Assembly (NCBI RefSeq): GCF_030160835.1
Contig: NZ_BSPC01000026.1
Coordinates: 1-64,000 of the forward strand
Length of the DNA stretch: 64,000 nucleotides
Direction: 5' to 3'
Source of the DNA: Labrys miyagiensis
GTDB lineage: Bacteria > Pseudomonadota > Alphaproteobacteria > Rhizobiales > Labraceae
A program made the position numbers and the translations under genes. This document shows positions 46,900-54,988 of this stretch, in pieces. Below the pieces are notes generated by a model. It was not told where the DNA came from. It saw nothing but the letters and a program-made list of their open reading frames with translations, and did not search any database. The number at the start of each line of letters is the position of its first letter. Positions within the stretch are counted from its first letter, which is position 1.

Positions 46900-47409
46900 A
46901 TGAATGCTGAACTGGACATGCGCTGGTTCGCCGCGACCACACTGCCTCGGCAGGAACTGGTCGCGGCCGAGAACCTCAAGGCCCAGTCCTTCGAATTCCT
47001 GCTGCCGCGCCTGCGTGTCACCAAGCGCCACGCCAGGCGTGTGGTCGAGGCTATCGATCCGCTGTTCCCGGGCTACATCTTCATCCGCATGGACCCGGCG
47101 GTGACAGCATGGCGGTCCATCAACGGAACGCGCGGCGTCGGCCATCTCGTGATGAGCGGGGACCGCCCCGTGCCGGCGCGCCCGGGCATCGTCGAGACCA
47201 TCCTCGAATCGATCGGTCCTGACGGAACGGTCAAGTTCACCGATCCGATCCAGCCGGGCGCCAGGGTGCGTCTGCTGGCCGGTCCCTTCGCGGATGTCCT
47301 CGGCGAGGTCGTCTCGCTGGACGCCCGCGGCCGGGTCAACCTTCTGCTCAGCCTGTTCGGCATGTCCGTCTACGCCGAGGTCAAGCGCAGCAATCTCGTC
47401 GCGGCCTGA
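46900..47409 (+). CDS. Specialised NusG paralogue (RfaH/UpxY-like)
   Basis: A 169-residue elongation factor. The NGN domain (residues ~7-105) begins MRWFAATTLPRQELVAAENL and contains the core PLFPGYIFIRMD, which contacts RNA polymerase. The KOW domain follows from ~120 (GARVRLLAGPFADVLGEVVS). Specialised NusGs such as RfaH suppress termination in long polysaccharide operons. Its location as the second gene of this locus, just before a leader with an ops-like sequence (47467-47476), supports that role here. The start has GAGG upstream. It is not the housekeeping NusG, which would sit with secE and ribosomal genes. Confidence 0.88.
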   Translation: MNAELDMRWFAATTLPRQELVAAENLKAQSFEFLLPRLRVTKRHARRVVEAIDPLFPGYIFIRMDPAVTAWRSINGTRGVGHLVMSGDRPVPARPGIVETILESIGPDGTVKFTDPIQPGARVRLLAGPFADVLGEVVSLDARGRVNLLLSLFGMSVYAEVKRSNLVAA

Positions 47410-47438
47410 AGCTGCGGCGTTTGGACTTTCTATTTTAT

Positions 47439-47463
47439 CCGGGTGAAACCTGTTTTCACCCGG
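47439..47463. promoter_or_regulatory. Leader hairpin before the export gene
   Basis: CCGGGTGAAA and TTTCACCCGG form a perfect 10-bp stem with a 5-base loop, 30 bases after the NusG-like gene. There is no T-run after it on the + strand. It may be a pause or terminator structure acted on by the NusG paralogue. Confidence 0.6.
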
Positions 47464-47466
47464 ACT

Positions 47467-47476
47467 GCGGTAGCTT
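47467..47476 (+). promoter_or_regulatory. ops-like sequence
   Basis: GCGGTAGCTT matches the E. coli RfaH recruitment element ops (GGCGGTAGCnT) except for the first G. It lies 4 bases after the leader hairpin and ~150 bases before the export gene. A chance match is possible. Confidence 0.35.
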
Positions 47477-47623
47477 GGGGGCAGCGTCCCCGAGTATCGC
47501 CAACAGAAGGCGGAGCACTGTCATCCGCCCGTTGGGGGGCAATGCAATCTTCGGCAGGGACAGGGAACTCGATGAGTAGGCGTACCACGTCGCCGTGCAG
47601 GCAAGCATGAGCGGCTGGGCTTT

Positions 47624-48853
47624 GTGAGAGGCAGTACATTGAACGCAAAAGAGTACATCGTCCGCGCTCTGGCGGTTTGTTTGGCGGCTGGTCTGGCTGG
47701 ATGCTCGATGGTCTCCAAGGACGGACCCACCGGTGCGGCGGTGCGCCAGGACGCTGCGGTCACGGCATCCAATGTCCCCAAGGCCATCCCCTATGTGCTT
47801 GTCGCCCTCAACCCGGCCTCTCTCGGCGCAGCCAATCGCGGCACCTTGTCGGCCACGCCCCGCTTCACGTCGATGGCACGCGGCACCGGTCCGGACGTCA
47901 GCATCGGCGTTGGTGACATCCTGAGCGTCACCATCTTCGAGGCGGAGTCGGGCGGCCTGTTCATCCCCAAGGAGGCGGGATCGCGTTCCGGCAATTTCGT
48001 CGAGATCCCCAACCAGCAGGTGGACCGTTCCGGCGTGATCACCATCCCCTATGTCGACGGTCCCGTGCATGTGGCTGGGCGCACGACGCGGTCGATCTCC
48101 GCCGAGATTTCCAGCCGCCTCAAGTCGCGCGCCATCGAGCCGCAGGTCGTCGTCTCGGTGGTCGAGCATCGCGGCAATGACATCAGCGTTCTCGGCGAGG
48201 TCAACCAGGCCCAGCATTTCTCGATGGATCCCGGCGGCATCAAGCTGCTCGATGCCATCGCCCGGGCCGGTGGCCCGCGCAATCCGCCCTATGAGACCAC
48301 GGTGACCATCCAGCGCAACGGGGTGACGCGGCGTGCTTCCATGTCCACCATCATCCGCGACCCCAGCCAGAATGTGGCCTTGCGCCCCGGCGACGTGATC
48401 TACCTCACCCGGGACCAGAAGGTGTTCATGGTGTTGGGCGCCACCCCGAGCCCCGGCTCGATCGGCGGTACCAACAACCGGCGCTTCTCCTTCGACGACG
48501 ATACGATGAGCCTGTCCGAGGCCATCGCCAAGGCGGGCGGCCTCGACACCACCAGGGCCGATCCGAAGGAGGTCTTCCTCTTCCGGGTCGAGCGCCGCAG
48601 CACCCTCATGGCGGCGGGCGTCGATGTCTCCCAATACAAGGGCGATCTCGTGCCGACCGTCTACACGGTGGACCTCAGGAAGGGTGATAACTTCTTCATG
48701 GCCAACAGTTTCAACATCAGGGACAAGGACCTGATCTTCGTGTCCGAGTCGCCATCGACGGATCTGATCAAGTTCCTCAACATTCTGAGCCCCATTACCT
48801 CGAACGCCTATTCGATTTCGGAAAGCGCCGCCGTCAGTCACAACACTTACTGA
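47624..48853 (+). CDS. Polysaccharide export lipoprotein (Wza/OPX family)
   Basis: A 409-residue outer-membrane polysaccharide export protein. The N-terminus has a lipoprotein signal with lipobox LAGC (Cys near residue 27). The Poly_export domain begins DVSIGVGDILSVTIFE and continues VDRSGVITIPYVDGPVHVAG; SLBB-type beta-grasp segments follow (ISVLGEVNQAQHFSMDPGGI; VFMVLGATPSPGSIG). It forms the channel through which the finished polymer leaves. GTG 47624 is given; TTG 47639, with GAGAGGC at good spacing, is an equally good start. No Wzc-type co-polymerase is seen in the window. Confidence 0.92.
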   Translation: MRGSTLNAKEYIVRALAVCLAAGLAGCSMVSKDGPTGAAVRQDAAVTASNVPKAIPYVLVALNPASLGAANRGTLSATPRFTSMARGTGPDVSIGVGDILSVTIFEAESGGLFIPKEAGSRSGNFVEIPNQQVDRSGVITIPYVDGPVHVAGRTTRSISAEISSRLKSRAIEPQVVVSVVEHRGNDISVLGEVNQAQHFSMDPGGIKLLDAIARAGGPRNPPYETTVTIQRNGVTRRASMSTIIRDPSQNVALRPGDVIYLTRDQKVFMVLGATPSPGSIGGTNNRRFSFDDDTMSLSEAIAKAGGLDTTRADPKEVFLFRVERRSTLMAAGVDVSQYKGDLVPTVYTVDLRKGDNFFMANSFNIRDKDLIFVSESPSTDLIKFLNILSPITSNAYSISESAAVSHNTY

Positions 48854-48888
48854 GCCGGACGAGCCAAACACTGAGTGGCAGTCTCCAC

Positions 48889-48916
48889 CACCACATCGGC
48901 TCTTGCCGATGTGGTG
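48889..48916. repeat. Perfect 12-bp hairpin
   Basis: CACCACATCGGC and its inverse around TCTT, 36 bases after the export gene. There is no T-run; it may protect or pause the transcript. Confidence 0.55.
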
Positions 48917-48958
48917 AGGCCATCCTCCTCGCCGGCAAAAGACTCGCATCCCAGGCAT

Positions 48959-49002
48959 GGCGGTCCCGCCCCTTCGGCCGGCCGAAGGGGCTGAAGACCG
49001 CC
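48959..49002. repeat. Second hairpin before the WecG-like gene
   Basis: CCCCTTCGGCC meets its exact inverse with no loop, flanked by outer GGCGGT and ACCGCC arms. It ends 24 bases before the next start codon, close to its ribosome binding site. Confidence 0.5.
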
Positions 49003-49026
49003 ACCCCAATTCCAGGAAACATTCCG

Positions 49027-49806
49027 ATGGAAAGCCTCAACACCGTCCTGGTGGGCGGCGTCGCGACCGCGCGCTTGTCACGCGAGGACATGGCAAATCT
49101 GATGCTGCGCGATTGCCTGGCCGCCCGCTCCGGCGCCTCGACGCCGAAGCTGGTCTTCGACGTTAACGGCCATGCCCTGGCGCTGGCCTTCTGGAACCGG
49201 GATTTTCGCAGGGATCTCGCTGCCGGCGATCTCGTCCATGCCGACGGGCAAGCCATCGTTGCGGCCTCGCGCTTCCTGACCAGCGCGCCTATTCCCGAGC
49301 GCAGCGCCACCACGGACTTCTTTCACGACGCCGCCGCACTCGCCAGCCGCGCGGGGCTGCGCTTCTTCCTGCTGGGGGCGACGGAGGAGGTGAACGCGCT
49401 TTGCGAAGCACGGATGCGGGCGCTCTATCCCGACCTCCAGATCGTCGGGCGGCGGAACGGCTATTTTGCTCAGGGCGAGGAAGCCGCCATCTGCGAGGCG
49501 ATCAATGCTTCGGGCGCCGATATCGTCTGGATCGGCCTCGGCAAGCCGAACGAGCAGGCCTTTTGTGTGCGCAACCGCGGCCGGCTGAAGGCCGGATGGC
49601 TCGTCACCTGCGGTGGCTGTTTCAACTATGTTGCCGGCAACTATCCGCGCGCGCCTCGATGGATGCAGAGTGCCGGGCTCGAATGGCTGCACCGCCTCCT
49701 CACCAATCCGCGCAAGCTGTTCTGGCGCTACGTGACCACCAATCCGGTGGCGATCTATCTCTTACTGACGCAGACGAGTTCGCGTCCCCGCGGGGCCGGC
49801 GCGTGA
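49027..49806 (+). CDS. WecG/TagA/CpsF family glycosyltransferase
   Basis: A 259-residue GT26-type enzyme that adds a sugar from a UDP-sugar to a lipid-linked acceptor. Motifs: FDVNGHALALAFWNRDF and LVHADGQAIVAASRF at the N-terminus, RFFLLGATEEVN and the conserved DIVWIGLGKPNEQAF, then VTCGGCFNYVAGNYPRAPRW and WLHRLLTNPRKLFWRY. Start preceded by AGGAAACATTCCG. Probably the second sugar transferase of the repeat unit. Its stop overlaps the next gene's GTG start. Confidence 0.92.
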   Translation: MESLNTVLVGGVATARLSREDMANLMLRDCLAARSGASTPKLVFDVNGHALALAFWNRDFRRDLAAGDLVHADGQAIVAASRFLTSAPIPERSATTDFFHDAAALASRAGLRFFLLGATEEVNALCEARMRALYPDLQIVGRRNGYFAQGEEAAICEAINASGADIVWIGLGKPNEQAFCVRNRGRLKAGWLVTCGGCFNYVAGNYPRAPRWMQSAGLEWLHRLLTNPRKLFWRYVTTNPVAIYLLLTQTSSRPRGAGA

Positions 49807-51083
49807 ACCCCAAGGCCTCAGGCCTCATCCGTTACGGGCTCGCCGCCTCGGCGCCGGGCACGGCGGCGGCTGCGCAGTTCCTGCTGCAGCTCGCACTCCT
49901 GCGCTTCGTCGACACGGCCGCCTTCGGCCAGTTCGCCTTCGTGCTCGGCCTTGTCCAGTTCGGCTATGGCCTCTCCAACGCCCTGATCTCGACGCCCTAC
50001 ACGGTCAACCTCAATGGCGCCGTCCTTCAGCCCGCGCAGGCTCTGTCCTTCTTCACCGTCAACCTGCTGTTCTCGGTCGGATGGGGCGCCATCTGCGGCG
50101 GGGCGGCCGCGATCCTCGGCGCCACGCATGAGGCCTGGCTTTTCGCCCTGCTCGGCTTCCTGGCCATGATCCGCTGGTTCGGTCGCGCCCATCTCTATGC
50201 CCTGCACCGGCCGATCCAGGCGGCGGCATCCGATCTCGTCTATTCCCTTGCCCTGGTCGCCATCCTCGGCGCAGCCTGCCTGATGGGTCTGTCGCTGGCG
50301 ATGGGGGCGCTCACAATCAGCCTGGCGACCATCGCCGGTCTGGCCGCGCTCGGAAGCGGCTTCCTGATGGAGCAGTTCCGCCGCGCCTGGTCCGGATCGC
50401 TGTGGCCTTATGGCGGCGTATGGCGGGAACAGTCGCGCTGGACGCTGCTCGGCGTCGTCTCCTCCGAGGCCACTGCCAACGCCCATGCCTATGCCGTCAC
50501 GCTCTGCGCCGGGCCCGCCGCCTTCGCGCCGATCGCGGCCACCTCGCTCTTCGTCAAGCCGATCGCCCTTGCCCTCACCTCGCTCACCCAGTTGGAACGC
50601 CCCGCCATGGCCCGCTATCTGACGGATGGGAATCTCGCCGAGGCCCTGCGCGCCGTGCTGCGTTTCCGCGTGGCGGTGCTGTGCGTCTGGTCCGTTACGG
50701 TCGCCGCGGGCGTTGCCGTGCTGGCCTGGTACCCGCATCTGCTGTTCAAGAGTTCCTATGATCTCGGGTCGCTATCGATCGCCTTCAGCCTGTGGGCGGT
50801 GATCTCGCTGCTGCAATGCTGGTCGATGCCCTCGAGCATCCTGCTGCAGGCCGCGCAATGGTTCAGGCCGCTGGCGATCTGGGGCGTCGTCTGCGCCGCG
50901 CTGGCAATCGTGGCGGTTGTCGGCCTGGTCCTGGCGGCCGCGCCGATCTACTCGCTGCTCGGCATCGTCCTCGGCCAGGCCGCCGCGAACCTTTCGATGA
51001 TGTTGCTTGAACATCGGCTGAAGCGCAGCCAGCCGGGCGCCGCCATGGGCGCCGCCTCCTTCAAGACGAGCCCCGTTCTGTGA
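49803..51083 (+). CDS. Polysaccharide flippase-like membrane protein (first copy)
   Basis: A 426-residue protein with about 12 membrane helices, in the MOP/Wzx exporter superfamily (RYGLAASAPGTAAAAQFLLQ; FGQFAFVLGLVQFGYGLSNA; FGRAHLYALHRPIQAAASDL). Wzx proteins flip lipid-linked repeat units across the inner membrane. The start is GTG 49803, overlapping the upstream stop (GTGA). A second, clearer Wzx lies at 54989, so one of the two may have a different cargo. Sequence similarity to the second is low. Confidence 0.8.
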   Translation: MNPKASGLIRYGLAASAPGTAAAAQFLLQLALLRFVDTAAFGQFAFVLGLVQFGYGLSNALISTPYTVNLNGAVLQPAQALSFFTVNLLFSVGWGAICGGAAAILGATHEAWLFALLGFLAMIRWFGRAHLYALHRPIQAAASDLVYSLALVAILGAACLMGLSLAMGALTISLATIAGLAALGSGFLMEQFRRAWSGSLWPYGGVWREQSRWTLLGVVSSEATANAHAYAVTLCAGPAAFAPIAATSLFVKPIALALTSLTQLERPAMARYLTDGNLAEALRAVLRFRVAVLCVWSVTVAAGVAVLAWYPHLLFKSSYDLGSLSIAFSLWAVISLLQCWSMPSSILLQAAQWFRPLAIWGVVCAALAIVAVVGLVLAAAPIYSLLGIVLGQAAANLSMMLLEHRLKRSQPGAAMGAASFKTSPVL

Positions 51084-52075
51084 TGCGTCGCGGCCTGATC
51101 CTCATCCCGACCTTCCGCCGGCCCCAGGGCCTGGCGAAGGCGCTCGCCCGTCTCGGCGAGCTTCGCACCGAGGCCGAGATCTCAATCCTCGTGGCGGAGA
51201 ACGATCCCGCTGGTGGGCAGGGCAGGGAGGTCGTTCGCCTTCTCGCACCGGGGCACCGCTTCGAGATCAGGAGCATCGATGTCGGCGAGCGCGGGGTTTC
51301 CCAGGTGCGCAATGCTCTCTTTGCCGCTGCCTTGGCCGCGCCCGATATCGAATTCGTGGCGCTGCTCGACGATGACGAATGGCCGGAGCCGCAATGGCTG
51401 GAGGAATTGCTTACCATGCAGCAGCGCAGCGGGGCCGATATCGTCGGCGGCACGCTCCTGCCGGATTTCGCGGTCGAACCGCCGGCCTGGGCCAGGACGT
51501 TCAAGCTCTATCGCCAGGAGCAGGCGGACGGTCCATCCGAGATGGTCTGGGGTACCTGCAACGTGCTGCTGACCCGCACCATCCTGGAGCGGACGGGCCC
51601 CGGTTGGTTCGATCTGCGCCTCGGCCTGACCGGTGGCGAGGACATGGAATTCTTCGCCCGCGCCAAAACGATGGGTGCCCGTTTCGCCTGGGCCGCCGCT
51701 GCTGTCATGCATGAGGACGTGCCGGCGAGCCGGTTGCAGCCTCGCTGGATCTTCCGCCGGTCCTTCCGGATCGGCAGCACCAACGCCCTGGTGCAGTTGC
51801 GCTGGCGCTACGGACGTTTCGGCCGTCCCATCGTGCTGGCCAAGGCGCTTGGAAGGCTGGGTCTCGCCGCTCTGACGGTCCTGCCAGGACTCGCCCGGGC
51901 CGGACGGCGCATGGAGGCCTTGTCGCTGGTGGCCCGTTCCCTCGGCGAAATCACCGGGCTGTTCGGCCTGCGCTACCGTGAGTATGGCGCGGTATCAGCC
52001 GCTTCGGGGCAGGGCAGGGAGAGCGATCTTTCACCGGGGCGCAGCACTCCGCTCGCCTCCAAGGCCGGCCTGTAG
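51083..52075 (+). CDS. Glycosyltransferase family 2
   Basis: A 330-residue GT-A enzyme. The first strand LILIPTFRRPQGLAKAL, the acidic metal motif ALLDDDEWPEPQWLEELL (the D-x-D region near residue 95) and the later FDLRLGLTGGEDMEFFARAK with the catalytic-base ED are all typical. The product has a basic, mostly helical end without membrane helices. The stop of the flippase gene and this start overlap (GTGATG; GTG 51080 is an alternative). Donor and acceptor sugars unknown. Confidence 0.9.
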   Translation: MRRGLILIPTFRRPQGLAKALARLGELRTEAEISILVAENDPAGGQGREVVRLLAPGHRFEIRSIDVGERGVSQVRNALFAAALAAPDIEFVALLDDDEWPEPQWLEELLTMQQRSGADIVGGTLLPDFAVEPPAWARTFKLYRQEQADGPSEMVWGTCNVLLTRTILERTGPGWFDLRLGLTGGEDMEFFARAKTMGARFAWAAAAVMHEDVPASRLQPRWIFRRSFRIGSTNALVQLRWRYGRFGRPIVLAKALGRLGLAALTVLPGLARAGRRMEALSLVARSLGEITGLFGLRYREYGAVSAASGQGRESDLSPGRSTPLASKAGL

Positions 52076-52081
52076 GGATCG

Positions 52082-52999
52082 ATGGCATTGCGTAAAATGT
52101 TCGAGGCGGCCAAGCAGGCCCTCCGGGACATCGTGTCCGAGGCAACGGCGCTCCGGGTGGCGTTGCGCTGGCGCAGGCGTGGCGGGCAGCAGGGCAGGAC
52201 GAGCGGCCTTCCTCATCCGCTCGTGCTCTCGCTCACCTCCTATCCGCCCCGGTTCCCGACCCTGGCGGCGACACTGAAGAGCCTGTTGATGCAAAGCGTC
52301 AGGCCAGATCATGTCGAGCTCTGGATCGCCGAAAAGGACATGGCGGCCCTGCCTCCGGCGGTGCTGGAGCTGCGCGCCCACGGCCTGTCGATCCGCGCCT
52401 GCAGCGACCTGCGCTCCTATAAGAAGATCATTCCAGCGCTCTCGGCCCATCCCGATGCGGTGATCGTGACGGCCGATGACGATGCCTATTACTGGCCGAC
52501 CTGGCTCGAGGATCTCATCGCGGCCTATGATCCCGGCCGCCGGGAAGTGCTCTGCCATCGCGGCCATCGCATCGCCTTGCGCGGCGACGGTCTGCCGGCG
52601 CCCTACCGTACCTGGGAATTCGACACGCCCGATCGTTCGTCCTCGCTGTCGACCTTCCCGACCGGCCTCGGCGGGGTGCTCTACCGCCCCGGCATTCTTC
52701 CCGCCGAGGCGATGCGCGAGGACCTCTTCCGCCGCTATTGCCCGACGGGCGACGACATCTGGCTCTTCTGGATGGCGGCCCTCAACGGCGCCCGCTTCCG
52801 CAAGGTGGGCCCTATCAGGCGCTTTATCCTCTGGCGCGGCGGCCAGGACGTTGCCCTCTACAACCAGAATGTCGTCGGCGAGGACGGCAACGATATCCAG
52901 ATCGCCGCGATGATCGAGGCCTATGGCTTTCCGCCTGCCGTGGGCAGCCAGGACGAGGCCGCCATCCCATCGCCGCGCGTCGCAGCTTACCCGGACTGA
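52082..52999 (+). CDS. Putative glycosyltransferase (GT-A-like)
   Basis: A 305-residue cytoplasmic protein. LVLSLTSYPPRFPTLAATLK, then DHVELWIAEKD and VIVTADDDAYYWPTWLEDLI, give the strand order and D-D-D metal site of a GT-A fold; the family matches poorly described transferases of bacterial polysaccharide loci. A conserved WEFDTPDRSSS and TGDDIWLFWMAAL follow. Start preceded by AGGGATCG, 6 bases after the GT2 gene. Sugar specificity unknown. Confidence 0.78.
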   Translation: MALRKMFEAAKQALRDIVSEATALRVALRWRRRGGQQGRTSGLPHPLVLSLTSYPPRFPTLAATLKSLLMQSVRPDHVELWIAEKDMAALPPAVLELRAHGLSIRACSDLRSYKKIIPALSAHPDAVIVTADDDAYYWPTWLEDLIAAYDPGRREVLCHRGHRIALRGDGLPAPYRTWEFDTPDRSSSLSTFPTGLGGVLYRPGILPAEAMREDLFRRYCPTGDDIWLFWMAALNGARFRKVGPIRRFILWRGGQDVALYNQNVVGEDGNDIQIAAMIEAYGFPPAVGSQDEAAIPSPRVAAYPD

Positions 53000-53002
53000 C
53001 CG

Positions 53003-54937
53003 ATGACAGCTTCTGCTTCCTTCCATCGCAACGATATCGACGGCCTGCGTGCCGTCGCCGTGGTCTCGGTGGTGCTCTACCACTGCGGTTTTGCGCGCTA
53101 TTTCCCGGGCGGCTTCGTCGGCGTCGACATCTTCTTCGTGATCTCCGGCTTCCTGATCACGGGGATCGTCGCCTCCGACATCGAGCGGGGCCGCTTCAGC
53201 CTGGTCGAGTTCTACAACAGACGCGTGCGCCGCATCTTTCCGGCGCTGTTCACCGTCTATGCCTTCGTGCTGGCGGCCTCCTTCCTGATCCTGATGCCCT
53301 CGGAAGTCTCCGCCGTCATCCGCAACACCATTTCCTCGCTGCTCTTCGTCTCGAATGTGAATTTCTATGCCCAGGCTGGTTATTTCGACACCAGCAGCGA
53401 TTTCAACGCGCTGCTCCACACCTGGTCCCTGTCGGTCGAGGAGCAGTTCTATGTCTTTTTCCCGCTGGCGCTCTATTTCATGCGCCATCTGTCGCGAAGG
53501 ACGGTGCTGACGATCCTTGCCGTTGTAGCCGCCCTGAGCTTTGCCGCCTCCGTTTTCATGGTGCAGCAGGACGCCTCGGCCGCCTTCTATCTCGTGCAGT
53601 ACCGTACCTGGGAATTGCTGGCTGGCGGGCTCCTCTCGCTCGGGGTGGTGCCGCGCCTGTCCTCGCCGAGGACTGCCAACGCGCTCGCCGTGCTCGGGCT
53701 AATCCTGGTGGCGGGCAGCATCTTCCTCCTCAACAACACCTTGCCTTTCCCGGGGCTGGGCGCCCTGCCGGTCTGCCTCGGCACCTGCCTCCTCATCCAC
53801 TCCGGCTCTTCCCTGCAGACCTCCGGCTCTTCCCTGCAGACCATGGTCGGCCGGCTGCTCAGCCTGCCGCCGGTGCGTTTCGTCGGCCTGATCTCGTATT
53901 CGCTCTATCTCTGGCACTGGCCGGTCTGGGTCTTCGGCAACCAGGTCCATGAGGCGCACAACCTCACCACCCGCGTAAGCTATATCGGGCTGAGCTTTGG
54001 CCTGGCGGCGCTGTCCTGGAAATTCATCGAGGCGCCGTTCCGGGTGAGGCCCTATCGCACCGCGCCTGTCCGCACCCTCGGCTATGCCAGTCTCGGCATG
54101 GTGACGGTGCTCATCGCCTCGCTGCTCGTGCCGCCGGCCGCTTCGGCCTATTGGCGCGTTCCGCCGCAGGTCGAGGAAGTGGCGGCCTTTGCCAATTACG
54201 ACGCCAACAAGAGCTACCGCACAGGCGAATGCTTCCTGACGTCGGAGTTCAACAAGTTCTCGATGTACCGCCAGGATTCCTGCCTGGCCCTGTCCGACAA
54301 GAAGCCGAACTATCTGCTGGTCGGCGACAGCCATGCCGCGCATATGTATCCGGGCATGCTCGCCGAGGGGAAGGACGTCAACATCCTCCAGGTCAGTGCC
54401 TCGGGCTGCAAGCCGATTTTCGACACCTATGGCGACAAGCGCTGCACCGATCTCGTCAAGTTCGTCTTCAACGATTTCCTGCCGCGCCACCCTGTCGACA
54501 CGGTGGTGCTGTCGGCCTTGTGGGTCGACTCCGACCTGCCCGGCCTGCTGCGCGAGATCGCCGAGCTGAAGCGCTATTCCAAGCGCGTGGTCGTGCTCGG
54601 TCCCATCGTCCTCTACGATGTGGCGCTGCCCCGGGTGCTGGCGAAAAGCCTCTACGAGAAGGACGAGGCCCTTGTGGCCACCCATCGCGTTTCCGCCGTG
54701 AAGGAGACCGACCGGCTGTTCGCGCAGGCCGTGCCCAAGACCGGCGCCGACTATGTCTCGGTCTATGACGCCATCTGCCCGGCCGGTACCTGCACGCTGT
54801 GGACCGATGACAACAAGCCGATCCAGTTCGACTACGGCCATCTGACCCCGGAAGGCTCCGAGCTGATCGTTTCCCGCATCGCGCCCGCTCTGTTCAGCAC
54901 CGGCCATGCCGGCACGCAGAAGACGGCCCAGAACTGA
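53003..54937 (+). CDS. Acyltransferase (AT3) fused to SGNH domain
   Basis: A 644-residue OafA-type membrane acyltransferase. Residues ~10-370 are the ten-helix AT3 domain (NDIDGLRAVAVVSVVLYHCG with the R...H motif; GGFVGVDIFFVISGFLITGI; HTWSLSVEEQFYVFFPLALY). Residues ~420-635 are an SGNH hydrolase-like domain with YLLVGDSHAAHMYPGML and a late YGHLTPEGSELI. Such fusions O-acetylate sugars on the outer side of the inner membrane. A 21-bp tandem repeat doubles the peptide SGSSLQT at residues 267-280. It begins 3 bases after the previous stop. Confidence 0.92.
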   Translation: MTASASFHRNDIDGLRAVAVVSVVLYHCGFARYFPGGFVGVDIFFVISGFLITGIVASDIERGRFSLVEFYNRRVRRIFPALFTVYAFVLAASFLILMPSEVSAVIRNTISSLLFVSNVNFYAQAGYFDTSSDFNALLHTWSLSVEEQFYVFFPLALYFMRHLSRRTVLTILAVVAALSFAASVFMVQQDASAAFYLVQYRTWELLAGGLLSLGVVPRLSSPRTANALAVLGLILVAGSIFLLNNTLPFPGLGALPVCLGTCLLIHSGSSLQTSGSSLQTMVGRLLSLPPVRFVGLISYSLYLWHWPVWVFGNQVHEAHNLTTRVSYIGLSFGLAALSWKFIEAPFRVRPYRTAPVRTLGYASLGMVTVLIASLLVPPAASAYWRVPPQVEEVAAFANYDANKSYRTGECFLTSEFNKFSMYRQDSCLALSDKKPNYLLVGDSHAAHMYPGMLAEGKDVNILQVSASGCKPIFDTYGDKRCTDLVKFVFNDFLPRHPVDTVVLSALWVDSDLPGLLREIAELKRYSKRVVVLGPIVLYDVALPRVLAKSLYEKDEALVATHRVSAVKETDRLFAQAVPKTGADYVSVYDAICPAGTCTLWTDDNKPIQFDYGHLTPEGSELIVSRIAPALFSTGHAGTQKTAQN

Positions 54938-54988
54938 CGGTCGGCCCCCGGCCCGCGCCGGGACGACCTTTCGATTGCAAGGAGTATC

